A stretch of DNA of 64,000 bases from Paenibacillus daejeonensis DSM 15491 (GTDB lineage: Bacteria > Bacillota > Bacilli > Paenibacillales > Paenibacillaceae). Under the pieces are notes generated by a model. That model made no database searches and was not told the DNA's origin. It saw nothing but the letters and a program-made list of their open reading frames with translations. Position 1 is the first letter of the stretch, and every line of letters starts with the position of its first letter. Location of the stretch: NCBI RefSeq assembly GCF_000378385.1, contig NZ_KB899665.1, forward strand, positions 230,752 through 294,751, written 5' to 3'. Both the position numbers and the translations under genes were made by a program. This document shows positions 44,992 to 52,770 of this stretch, one piece after another.

Positions 44992-47823
44992 ATGCGTATT
45001 AATAATGCTTGGAATAAAAAGTATAGCATTGTCTTGTTATTCATCATCATTCTTACTACATTAATTTTTGTGAAAGGTAACAGTGATTCTTCATCATTGC
45101 CTGCGGATACGATTTCTTTAGACGGTCCTTATGTTGACTGGTCTCAACAGGAGATACCATTTGGATGGCACTCCTATCAACATGCGCCTTGGAGAGCTTA
45201 TATGGACACACGGGACTCATCCAATTTCTTGGAAGCTTTGGGGGTCGTTTTTAATCCAGCTCCTGAAGAAGCTGATGCAGTGGCACAACTCCTTGCAGAG
45301 GCAGGAATTGTATCTGCTAGAGTTGAAATCGGCTGGGGAGCGCTAGATTTCGAAGATGATAAAAAAATAAATCAGCACCAGCAGGAGGATATGCTCAAAA
45401 TTCTCAAAGCTCTACGTAAACATAAGATCCGGCCGTTGATACTCCTAAACAGTCATTCGGGATCACCTGCACCAGGGAAAACGTGGGAAACTACGCTCGT
45501 AAAACCTGCCAATGCAGGGGATACGGAGTTGTATCTAAAAGACTCTAAATCAATCGTGCCACATTATACGGGTCTTCAAGGTATCGCTCAGTTTATGTAT
45601 CCGATTTTTACTGCAATTGATCACAAAAATGGCCGTGCAACATTGTCAGCACCACTGCCTAAAGCTTTGCCAGCTGAGATGATAAAAATAGCACAATTGA
45701 AATATCGACCATTTTCTGGAGAGATTTATTCTGATGGGAGAAATAACATTTCTGCTCAAGAAACTTTAGATGGATGGATGAGATATGTTCAAACGGTAAC
45801 GAGCTTTGTTAAGGGTGCAATGGGCACGGAAGGATTAAATGATGCCGGCTTTGATGTTGAAGTTTGGAATGAACTTTCATTTGGCTATCATTTTTTAGAT
45901 ATTAATGAATACTATGACCCGCCCATTTCCTTTTCACAGGAACTCACTTACAGCATTGGAGACAAGAAGGAAGAAGGATCGCAAGTGATTTTTCCCTTAA
46001 CTGCCGAATATATTACCGATCCTGTTAATAACTTACCAGGTGTTAAAGTCATTAATGGTTTTGCTAACCAGAGGCCTTGGGATAATGGTGCAGGACTGTG
46101 GCCAGGACAGGCTGGTTTTAGTCGTCATTATTATACAAATTGGCATCCTGTAGGATCAGATATAAGCCCTAATAACACCTCTTTGAAAACAGATAAAATG
46201 CTTAATGCTAGAGGCGAACCGGATCAACAAGGATTCATTCCTGAACATATCAGTGCTTTTCCTGAAAGATGGTTTTATGCTTATCAGACAGAGTATGTTG
46301 TGCGAGATCTTCAACCGTTTCCTGGACCATGGAAGGATCACTTTCGATTTTCTCATCCGGGCAATGGAGTACCAGCTGAAGTTTGGATGACAGAGAGCAA
46401 TCTGTACCGAGGACTTTTCGCAAAACAACTAGCTAATCTTAGCAATGTTAATGAGCAAGATCCAAGAATAGCTAAAGTAATGCATCACATAGGAACAAAA
46501 ACTACAATGCGGAACTATATCTTTCAGAGTCATAAGGGGATTAAGACTATTAATTTGTATGCAGCAAAAGCCAGTGATAATGAGTTTGCTTTACTTCCAG
46601 AAGCGTTCTATTCTGAATTAGAGCGTGCCAATTATGAACTTACTAACAAAGTACGTGCTAAGGCTGGGCCACAAATAATAGCTATTCAAAATATAGTTCG
46701 TTTAATGAAGTTAGGTGAGAACATTGAACAGCCAAGATTTATTAACATAGAAAATATCACAACATACGATGAAGCTCTAGCATACGAAGGTAACGAAAGC
46801 TTAGAGGCATCCGGCCGAAATTTAATTGAGGATATTGCAGTCCTCCCATACCAGTTACAAAATGATTTCTACGCAATTGCTTATTATATTGTAACAAGAG
46901 ATCTCACTCAAACATGGGAGAGTGAACGTGATGTCTTAGATCCGTTAAGATACGATATGCCTGAAAAATATTATGAGGTGACAATCTCTAATATTGCTGG
47001 GGAAGGAGCTGAACTAACTATTTATGATCCACTTGAAGATAGCTCCAGTAAAATAGAAATTCTTGAATCAACCGAAACTACGTTGACAGTAAGGCTACCT
47101 GCAGCAGATTACCCGCGTTTTTTGCTTGTTAAAGAAAAGGAATTACAACCATTAATAATAGAACCAGAAATACTAGTATTAGAAGGGGAAACGAAGTTTT
47201 CATTTACGCCTACAGTATCAGGAGAGGTTGTACTTCAATGGGGAGCATATCCTCTACGTAATGGAGGAGGCTTCAAAGAGATCGCTTATACAGATGATTT
47301 GTTGCAAGATTATAAAGGGTATAGAGAATTGGACCATATTAGTGTGAATGATCTACCTGCTAAAAAAAGTTCATATGAATGGAAGGGGAAAATTGAACCT
47401 AAATATAGTGAAGAATATACATTTATTATTGAATCTGATTCTTGTCAAGTAACGCTGTGGATAAATAATAAACAAGTGATAGATGAATGTTCAAGTTTTT
47501 CCAGAGGTCAAATTGTGCTAGAAGCAGGGCGAAGCTATGAACTAAAAGCTACTTTTAGAAGTCCCTATAATCATGAGCACCATATTGCTATTTACTGGGC
47601 TAGTAAGAACCAGCCAAGAGAAGTTGTTGCTCCTATCTCTGATAAAAGTAGTCAAACAGTCAAAACAGTAAACGCTGGAGAGAAGTTTGCTATTAATATT
47701 CCAGAATTACTCCCGAGGGAAGCTATTAAACTTTACTATACTTCCAAACACGGAATCCAGACCCAGTACCCACATTGGAATTATGATATTCGCGGTGTTT
47801 ACTGGGGTGAAGACAGCCCGTAG
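44992..47823 (+). CDS. Secreted clan-A glycoside hydrolase with PA14 domain, paralogue 2
   Basis: A 943-aa tandem paralogue of the previous gene, co-linear over its whole length. The matching acid/base and nucleophile are Glu294 (EVWNEL) and Glu468 (WMTESNLYR), again 174 residues apart. The PA14 domain is at about 780-880. Instead of a lipobox it has an N-terminal membrane anchor (IVLLFIIILTTLIFVKG, about 12-28). The ATG at 44992 follows GGAGGTGG; the ATG at 44974 lies before that site. It is visibly more AT-rich than paralogue 1 although the proteins are alike, which suggests a separate history rather than a recent local duplication. Confidence 0.75.
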   Translation: MRINNAWNKKYSIVLLFIIILTTLIFVKGNSDSSSLPADTISLDGPYVDWSQQEIPFGWHSYQHAPWRAYMDTRDSSNFLEALGVVFNPAPEEADAVAQLLAEAGIVSARVEIGWGALDFEDDKKINQHQQEDMLKILKALRKHKIRPLILLNSHSGSPAPGKTWETTLVKPANAGDTELYLKDSKSIVPHYTGLQGIAQFMYPIFTAIDHKNGRATLSAPLPKALPAEMIKIAQLKYRPFSGEIYSDGRNNISAQETLDGWMRYVQTVTSFVKGAMGTEGLNDAGFDVEVWNELSFGYHFLDINEYYDPPISFSQELTYSIGDKKEEGSQVIFPLTAEYITDPVNNLPGVKVINGFANQRPWDNGAGLWPGQAGFSRHYYTNWHPVGSDISPNNTSLKTDKMLNARGEPDQQGFIPEHISAFPERWFYAYQTEYVVRDLQPFPGPWKDHFRFSHPGNGVPAEVWMTESNLYRGLFAKQLANLSNVNEQDPRIAKVMHHIGTKTTMRNYIFQSHKGIKTINLYAAKASDNEFALLPEAFYSELERANYELTNKVRAKAGPQIIAIQNIVRLMKLGENIEQPRFINIENITTYDEALAYEGNESLEASGRNLIEDIAVLPYQLQNDFYAIAYYIVTRDLTQTWESERDVLDPLRYDMPEKYYEVTISNIAGEGAELTIYDPLEDSSSKIEILESTETTLTVRLPAADYPRFLLVKEKELQPLIIEPEILVLEGETKFSFTPTVSGEVVLQWGAYPLRNGGGFKEIAYTDDLLQDYKGYRELDHISVNDLPAKKSSYEWKGKIEPKYSEEYTFIIESDSCQVTLWINNKQVIDECSSFSRGQIVLEAGRSYELKATFRSPYNHEHHIAIYWASKNQPREVVAPISDKSSQTVKTVNAGEKFAINIPELLPREAIKLYYTSKHGIQTQYPHWNYDIRGVYWGEDSP

Positions 47824-47864
47824 TGATGCGTTTCGCAGTGAACAGGCTTGTTTTCTAAAAACGC

Positions 47865-47916
47865 TTGACGGCAGAAAATGAATTTAGTATGATTTCCATA
47901 TGATACAAATTGTATC
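47865..47916 (+). promoter_or_regulatory. Promoter P1 of the RiPP-like cluster with GATAC operator
   Basis: TTGACG (47865-47870), a 17-base spacer and TATGAT (47888-47893). The perfect palindrome GATACAAATTGTATC (47902-47916) lies over the start site. It drives the precursor gene. Confidence 0.75.
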
Positions 47917-47943
47917 GAAAAAAAACTAGAAAGGGTGAGAAAA

Positions 47944-48096
47944 ATGAAGCCATATGTCAAGCCGAGCGTTTTGACACACAGTCAGGTTAAATTTGAGACG
48001 GTCATCTCAAATTGTGTTCCGCCTAGTTTTCCTGGGCAGTATCCTGGAGGAAACATTTGCGTTCATCCGGATGGAAGCTGGAGCCCACTGCCGTAA
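47944..48096 (+). CDS. RiPP-like precursor peptide (50 aa)
   Basis: A short ORF with a strong site (AAAGGGTGAG). The leader part (residues 1 to about 22) begins MKPYVKPSVL and continues to KFETVIS. The Y4-x2-P7-x-V9 pattern and later F17/T19 recall the leaders bound by PqqD-like B1 proteins in lasso systems. The C-terminal 27-28 residues are Pro/Gly-rich with two cysteines (Cys24, Cys39), two aromatics and a tail DGSWSPLP. It lacks the Gly/Ala/Ser/Cys-1 to Asp/Glu-7-9 arrangement expected for a lasso ring unless cleaved unusually. VIS before Asn23 fits a signal-peptidase-like -3/-1 rule. Maturation is inferred, not shown. Confidence 0.65.
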   Translation: MKPYVKPSVLTHSQVKFETVISNCVPPSFPGQYPGGNICVHPDGSWSPLP

Positions 48097-48132
48097 ATCG
48101 ATTCGACAGTAGCTGTATGGCATCATACATGA

Positions 48133-48166
48133 GATTAACCGGCACATGTCGGTTAATCTTTTTTTT
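48133..48166 (+). terminator. Terminator/attenuator between precursor and modification genes
   Basis: The stem GATTAACCG / CGGTTAATC with loop GCACATGT and eight T residues (48159-48166), 36 bases after the precursor stop. It would give excess precursor over enzymes, as is usual in RiPP operons. A second promoter follows. Confidence 0.88.
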
Positions 48167-48196
48167 GCTTTTCATGGAATTTAAGGAAAATAAAGC

Positions 48197-48249
48197 TTGA
48201 CAGTCATTCAGGAGATAGACTACATTAAAATTATGATACAAATTGTAAC
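48197..48249 (+). promoter_or_regulatory. Promoter P2 of the RiPP-like cluster with GATAC operator
   Basis: TTGACA (48197-48202), then CTACAT/TACATT after 17-18 bases as a weak -10. The near-perfect palindrome GATACAAATTGTAAC (48235-48249) is placed as in P1. It drives the nucleotidyltransferase and downstream genes. Confidence 0.65.
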
Positions 48250-48291
48250 AATTATTGGCGGTGACTATATTCGATCTCGGAGGAAGATGCA

Positions 48292-49314
48292 ATGATCGCG
48301 TTGTTGAATGCTTTATATAATGACCAGCAGCCTTTGCCAGAGCAACATTGGGGTCAATTAATGCAGGACATGGAGCTTTTCAGCATGCAGGCCCAGTTGT
48401 ATCATCTTCTTCAACAAAATGTGAGGCATAAGGAGTCTGTACCAGAACATGTCATGAAACGACTTCGGAGTGAACACGACAAAGTAATTGTCCAAAATTT
48501 GATGCTGCAGCACACCGAGCGCCAAATTCTATCCTTATTCGACCAACAGAAGATTGCTGCTATGCCGCTTAAAGGCACACGCTTTGCCCAGCGCTTCTTC
48601 GGGTCATTGGCGGCCAGAGCTACGTCTGATGTCGATTTGCTAGTGCAGCCCTCCAATCTGGAGTCGGCCATTAAACTGGTTCAAGGACTGGGATTCAAAC
48701 TGGACAAGAAAGTACATAATCATGCGGTCCTATATAGGTTAATCACCCCACAGATACCACTCATGATTGAGCTGCACTGGACAATGGATAAACCTCATCT
48801 TTCGGACCTTCAGGATGCTCCGTTTTGGACAACGGCCATACCTATGAATGGCTATGACGGTGTCCTTGAGCTAGACAGTATATCGACCTTTTACTTCATG
48901 ATCCTGCATGGGATGCGACACCGAATGGACTCTCCCCGTTATCTACTTGATCTGGCACAGATGATCTTTTGTCACGGATCTGAAATTGATTACGACATGC
49001 TAGCGGCACGAGCGCAACAAGATCGGACGTTTCGTCGTGTACAGGCAGCACTGTCCATTGTCTACAATCAGTTTCCGGTTCTCCATGAACGCAAACCGTT
49101 GCCCTTCCCGCTGCTTGAGACATATTGGACCTATGAAGCAGTACGCGACCGCAAGCTTGGAAAACGTGGGCTCAACGACTACAAAAATCGAATGTTCTTC
49201 CGTTTTGGCATCTTTGATACCTGGAAGCACCAGATCATGGCACAACAGCCGGTCTATAAGCGCTTGAGTAAGCGCCATTCCGAATCGTCAACAAAGGAGA
49301 TTCCCTATGGCTGA
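48292..49314 (+). CDS. Nucleotidyltransferase-fold protein of RiPP/lasso-accessory type
   Basis: A 340-aa cytosolic protein of the uncharacterised NTP_transf_5-like group. The nucleotidyltransferase site is visible as MPLKGTRFAQRFFGS...ATSDVDLLV with metal-binding Asp113 and Asp115. A following helical region includes IELHWTMDKPH and MRHRMDSPRYLLDLAQM. Start ATG with GGAGGAAG. Related proteins sit beside HPr-kinase-like and PqqD-like genes in paeninodin-type lasso clusters and in some EPS clusters; their reaction is unknown. It overlaps the kinase gene by eight bases, so the two are coupled. Confidence 0.75.
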   Translation: MIALLNALYNDQQPLPEQHWGQLMQDMELFSMQAQLYHLLQQNVRHKESVPEHVMKRLRSEHDKVIVQNLMLQHTERQILSLFDQQKIAAMPLKGTRFAQRFFGSLAARATSDVDLLVQPSNLESAIKLVQGLGFKLDKKVHNHAVLYRLITPQIPLMIELHWTMDKPHLSDLQDAPFWTTAIPMNGYDGVLELDSISTFYFMILHGMRHRMDSPRYLLDLAQMIFCHGSEIDYDMLAARAQQDRTFRRVQAALSIVYNQFPVLHERKPLPFPLLETYWTYEAVRDRKLGKRGLNDYKNRMFFRFGIFDTWKHQIMAQQPVYKRLSKRHSESSTKEIPYG

Positions 49315-50089
49315 GATGAAGCTTCATATTGGAGAACATGTATTCCATATCATTACGTATTCTTCTGATGTCCAATCGTTTTTTGAGCAGCATTACCTGC
49401 CATGTGAAGATACCGCCGCGAATGCGGATATGACTGTAGTCGTCCATGATGGTTATGGTAAAGCTTTTGATACCTATGATGTAGAGATTGCTTCTCGTGA
49501 AGGCGTGATTGTGTATACCAGAACAGACTACCGAATTGATGTAGATGACAGCTTCACTCGCGCTTCATTGCAAGTGCAAGATGTTTTCGCCCTCAAGCAC
49601 GCCATGATGAACTTATTCAGTGCCTTTGCAGCTCATCGCGGCTGGGGATTGCTCATTCATTCTTCCTGTATTATGGATCGCGAGCAAGCCTATCTGTTCG
49701 CGGGGCCCTCTGGTGCAGGCAAGTCTACTGTAGCACTGCTCTCGCGCCCCAGACAGGTGCTCTCTGATGAAGCGACGATTGTGAAAATCACGGATAGTGA
49801 GGCAGTCATTTATGATTCACCCTTTCGCAGTGATCTGGGTCTACCGAGTCGTCGGCAGGGGACACCGTTGCGCGCAATTCAATTGTTAAGACAGGCTACG
49901 GAGAACCGCAGGGAGCCGCTGTCACAGGTGGAAGGAATGATGGGTGTCATGGACAAAGTCTTCTTTTGGAGTCCGAATGTGACTTATACGCAGCGAGTCA
50001 TGGGGTTATGTCACCGTTTAGCTACGGTAGTACCTGTGTACGAATTGTATTTTCAAAAAAACGATACATTCTGGGAGGAAATTTGCTGA
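49307..50089 (+). CDS. HPr-kinase-like protein (peptide Ser kinase candidate)
   Basis: A 260-aa protein whose central part matches the HPr kinase/phosphorylase catalytic core. HSSCIMDREQAYLF is followed by P-loop GPSGAGKST (about 133-141, Lys139), then LSDEATIV. It lacks the N-terminal domain of true HprK. Homologues in paeninodin-type lasso clusters (PadeK, ThcoK) phosphorylate a serine of the precursor. Here the precursor offers Ser28, Ser45 and Ser47 in its C-terminal part. The PqqD-like gene starts on its last base. Confidence 0.75.
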   Translation: MAEMKLHIGEHVFHIITYSSDVQSFFEQHYLPCEDTAANADMTVVVHDGYGKAFDTYDVEIASREGVIVYTRTDYRIDVDDSFTRASLQVQDVFALKHAMMNLFSAFAAHRGWGLLIHSSCIMDREQAYLFAGPSGAGKSTVALLSRPRQVLSDEATIVKITDSEAVIYDSPFRSDLGLPSRRQGTPLRAIQLLRQATENRREPLSQVEGMMGVMDKVFFWSPNVTYTQRVMGLCHRLATVVPVYELYFQKNDTFWEEIC

Positions 50090-50358
50090 TGAAGCATTAT
50101 GTGTGGAATGAAGCCTGCAATGAAGCGGTAGAGATGGATGACGCTTGGGTTATCTTGAACCCGGCTACCTTTACAGTCACCAAGTTGAACGAGGCAGGAG
50201 GATTATGCTGGAACATGCTGCGGGAGCCTTGCAGTCCAGAGACACTAGCAGAAGCGCTCAGAACATCCTATGCCATCTCAGCAGAGGAAGCCAATGCGGA
50301 TGTGCAATCATTTTTGGAGCAAATGGAACACATTGGTCTGGTCCGGCATGCAGGTTGA
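50089..50358 (+). CDS. PqqD-like peptide chaperone (leader-binding, B1 type)
   Basis: An 89-aa PqqD-fold protein that in RiPP systems holds the leader peptide for the modifying enzymes. The family pattern is visible: AWVILNPATFTVTKLNEAGGLCW, then a helical C-terminal half ending LEQMEHIGLV. Start ATG shares one base with the kinase stop, with GGGAGG upstream. It is a stand-alone protein as in split B1 lasso systems, but no B2 partner is present. Confidence 0.8.
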   Translation: MKHYVWNEACNEAVEMDDAWVILNPATFTVTKLNEAGGLCWNMLREPCSPETLAEALRTSYAISAEEANADVQSFLEQMEHIGLVRHAG

Positions 50359-50797
50359 CAAAGAAACGATTCAGATTGTGAAGCTGACCGTTGAGAAGCA
50401 CGGCTTTATCGATCTGCCATCCAGTGGTCAGAGCATGTTTCCCTTGATACGGACAGGCGATTTATGTCGTTTTGTTCGTTGTGATCGGAACGAGCTTGTA
50501 CCTGGGGACATCCTGCTATTTCGTTCACGGGAAGGGGCACTCGTAGGTCATCGATACTTGCATAAGCGGAAGCAAGGGGATGAGCACGTCTTGATCTGTA
50601 AGGGAGACTCTAATTTAACTTGCGATGCGCCTGTTCCCTATCGGGAGATCATCGGCAAGTTGCTCTGGATTAAGAAACCACAACGGTTAATTCTCTCCAC
50701 GCATTACCGTGCGCGCGTTCTAGGCAAAGCCTTGATCCGTTTTCCTAACTGGTCCCGTTATATAGCTATGTATCTGCGATGGAAGAAAACTCTGTGA
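50348..50797 (+). CDS. S26-family peptidase of the Ser-His-Asp (Sec11/SipW-like) type without obvious membrane anchor
   Basis: A 149-aa protein; the ATG at 50348 overlaps the PqqD gene by 11 bases. Signal-peptidase blocks are all present: GQSMFP with Ser29, GDILLF, VGHR with His68 in the place where bacterial type I enzymes have Lys, and KGDSN...CDAPV with Asp87 or Asp93, then IIGKLLWI. This is the ER/SipW-type triad. No hydrophobic helix long enough to be a clear membrane anchor is seen. It is the best candidate for cutting the precursor leader, replacing the lasso B2 protease. It lacks known homologues characterised in such a role, so this is inference. Confidence 0.72.
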   Translation: MQVDKETIQIVKLTVEKHGFIDLPSSGQSMFPLIRTGDLCRFVRCDRNELVPGDILLFRSREGALVGHRYLHKRKQGDEHVLICKGDSNLTCDAPVPYREIIGKLLWIKKPQRLILSTHYRARVLGKALIRFPNWSRYIAMYLRWKKTL

Positions 50798-50814
50798 AGG
50801 CCGAGGTATCGACC

Positions 50815-52632
50815 ATGAATATCCTCTCCAAGCTACTGTCACGCCTGAAAAAACTGCTCGAAATCGGTGAAATGAGAGAACCTATAAAGTTGATCTACAG
50901 CTATATGAAGCGCTACAAGTCACTTTACATCGAACTGTTTATATTTATGATAATTGGTATTGCCTTAACGATATCCTACACTTGGTTTTTGAAACAAATT
51001 ACCGATTCGGCGCTGATCGGTGATGTGGCTACCATTAAGCAGTTAATTCTGATGGGCGTGTTATTCATTCTAATTAACGGCATCATTAATTATCGCGTAC
51101 TCGTAGCTGGCGCTTCTGCGATTCATCAGGTCAAGCGGGATCTCAAGAATGATCTGCTCCATCGTATGCTTCGTTTTCCCGCAAGTCATTACAACAAGCA
51201 TCATTCCGGTCAGATGGTATCTCATCTCACCAATGACATCAACGGTATGGATGGAGCGATCGGTACGAATGTACTGGAGATGATTCGACTACCACTTATG
51301 GCTATAGCAGCTTTTATTTACCTGGCTACGATAAATCTTGAACTGACGTTGATTTGCATTATGATTGGACCGTTGGCCGCTATTTCAGGAGCGATTTTTG
51401 GCAAGCTTCTTAGGCGTCGCAGCCGAGAAATCCAGGGGTTGTTAAGTCGCATTCAAGTCTTTCTTAATGATACCTTTTCTGCTCATACGGTCATTCGATC
51501 CTTCCTGATGCAAAAAAAAGTCCACAAAACATATAACAGTCATAATGAGTCCCTGCTTAAGCTGGAGATGGGAATGGCCAAACTCCGCGGCTGGTTCCAA
51601 GTGGGGTCCGGGGCGGCAGGAACAGTCGCTTTTTTCATGAGCATGGGCCTTGGGGCACTCTATGTTGCGGACGGTCGAATGTCCGTCGGTGCTCTGCTTG
51701 CTTTCGTCAGCCTGATGCAGTATTTGATATCTCCGATGACTGGAATGGCATCATTATGGGGTTCCTTTCAACGTTCTCTCGCCGTTGTAGAACGGCTGGT
51801 GGAGGTGCTCCGTACGAGTACAGAGACGAATGAATTACCCTCTCCTGTCAAACCGGCTTCGCAGGCGCCTAGCCTAAGCTTCGAGCGAATAACATTTGGG
51901 TATGGTGACGGTAGTCATGTTTTTGACCAGTTTAATCTTGAGGTCCCATCTGGAAGTGTGGTGGCGCTGGTAGGCCCCAGTGGTTCGGGCAAAAGCACGC
52001 TTTTTAATCTGGCACTCGGCTTTTACAGCCCGGAGCAAGGGAATCTCCGGATGGATGGTAAAGATGTAGCAGCTCTTTCGCTGGAAGAATGGAGGAGTCA
52101 TATGGCCTATGTTCCGCAGGATACGTATCTCTTTACCGGGTCAATTGGCGATAACATTGCTTGTGGCAGGGAAGGGGCAAGCCAGGAGGATATCAAAGAG
52201 GCAGCGAAAGCAGCTGGGATCCATCGTTTTATCGAGTCTTTGCCGGGTGGGTATCAGACAGAGGTTGGAGAGCGGGGGATCAAGCTCTCTGGGGGGCAAA
52301 GGCAGCGAATCGCGATTGCTCGCGCCATCCTGAAGGATGCACCGATCCTCCTGTTAGACGAAGCCACTTCTGCGCTTGATAGTGAAACGGAACAAGAAGT
52401 ACAGGATGCACTGGAGCGATTAATGAAGAATCGGACCACCTTGGTCATCGCTCACCGACTCTCTACTATTAAGCATGCCGATACCATTGTAGTACTTGAT
52501 AAAGGGCGAATCTCGGAGCAGGGCGGGCATCACCAGCTTATGGAGTCCAAAGGCGTGTATTATCGTCTCTTCAATCTTCAGTATCGCCAGCAAGACTTGG
52601 GAGAGGGGCTGCGGTTAACAGCAAACTCATAA
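50815..52632 (+). CDS. ABC exporter (fused membrane and ATPase domains)
   Basis: A type IV half-transporter of about 605 aa that probably exports the mature peptide as a homodimer. Six TM helices (about 40-310) are followed by an ATPase domain with Walker A GPSGSGKST, signature LSGGQRQR, Walker B ILLLDEATSAL and H-loop AHRLST. It has no C39 peptidase domain, in line with a separate peptidase gene. ATG at 50815 has GAGGT seven bases upstream; the ATG at 50779, inside the previous gene, has none. An XRE-type palindrome lies directly after the stop. Confidence 0.9.
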   Translation: MNILSKLLSRLKKLLEIGEMREPIKLIYSYMKRYKSLYIELFIFMIIGIALTISYTWFLKQITDSALIGDVATIKQLILMGVLFILINGIINYRVLVAGASAIHQVKRDLKNDLLHRMLRFPASHYNKHHSGQMVSHLTNDINGMDGAIGTNVLEMIRLPLMAIAAFIYLATINLELTLICIMIGPLAAISGAIFGKLLRRRSREIQGLLSRIQVFLNDTFSAHTVIRSFLMQKKVHKTYNSHNESLLKLEMGMAKLRGWFQVGSGAAGTVAFFMSMGLGALYVADGRMSVGALLAFVSLMQYLISPMTGMASLWGSFQRSLAVVERLVEVLRTSTETNELPSPVKPASQAPSLSFERITFGYGDGSHVFDQFNLEVPSGSVVALVGPSGSGKSTLFNLALGFYSPEQGNLRMDGKDVAALSLEEWRSHMAYVPQDTYLFTGSIGDNIACGREGASQEDIKEAAKAAGIHRFIESLPGGYQTEVGERGIKLSGGQRQRIAIARAILKDAPILLLDEATSALDSETEQEVQDALERLMKNRTTLVIAHRLSTIKHADTIVVLDKGRISEQGGHHQLMESKGVYYRLFNLQYRQQDLGEGLRLTANS

Positions 52633-52639
52633 TCTCAAA

Positions 52640-52740
52640 GATACATTTTGTATTATTTTGAGGATTCATAGAGAAAAAACATTTGACATGATACAAAATG
52701 TATCATATAGTTACCGATAAGAGATGTTACATTTTGTAGC
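52640..52740 (+). promoter_or_regulatory. epsA-like promoter with three XRE-type palindromes
   Basis: TTGACA (52683-52688), a 17-base spacer and TATAGT (52706-52711). The spacer holds the perfect palindrome GATACAAAATGTATC (52690-52704). Flanking copies are GATACATTTTGTATT (52640-52654) and GTTACATTTTGTAGC (52726-52740). Occupancy would shut the promoter, and the three sites allow looping or cooperative binding. Confidence 0.78.
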
Positions 52741-52770
52741 ATGATTTTGGAGACGCGGAGGGAAATGACA

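Noticed and set aside
47944-50358. Standard lasso peptide cluster
   Set aside because: The PqqD-like and kinase genes fit, but no cyclase or B2 protease is present, and the precursor lacks the Asp/Glu at ring position 7-9.
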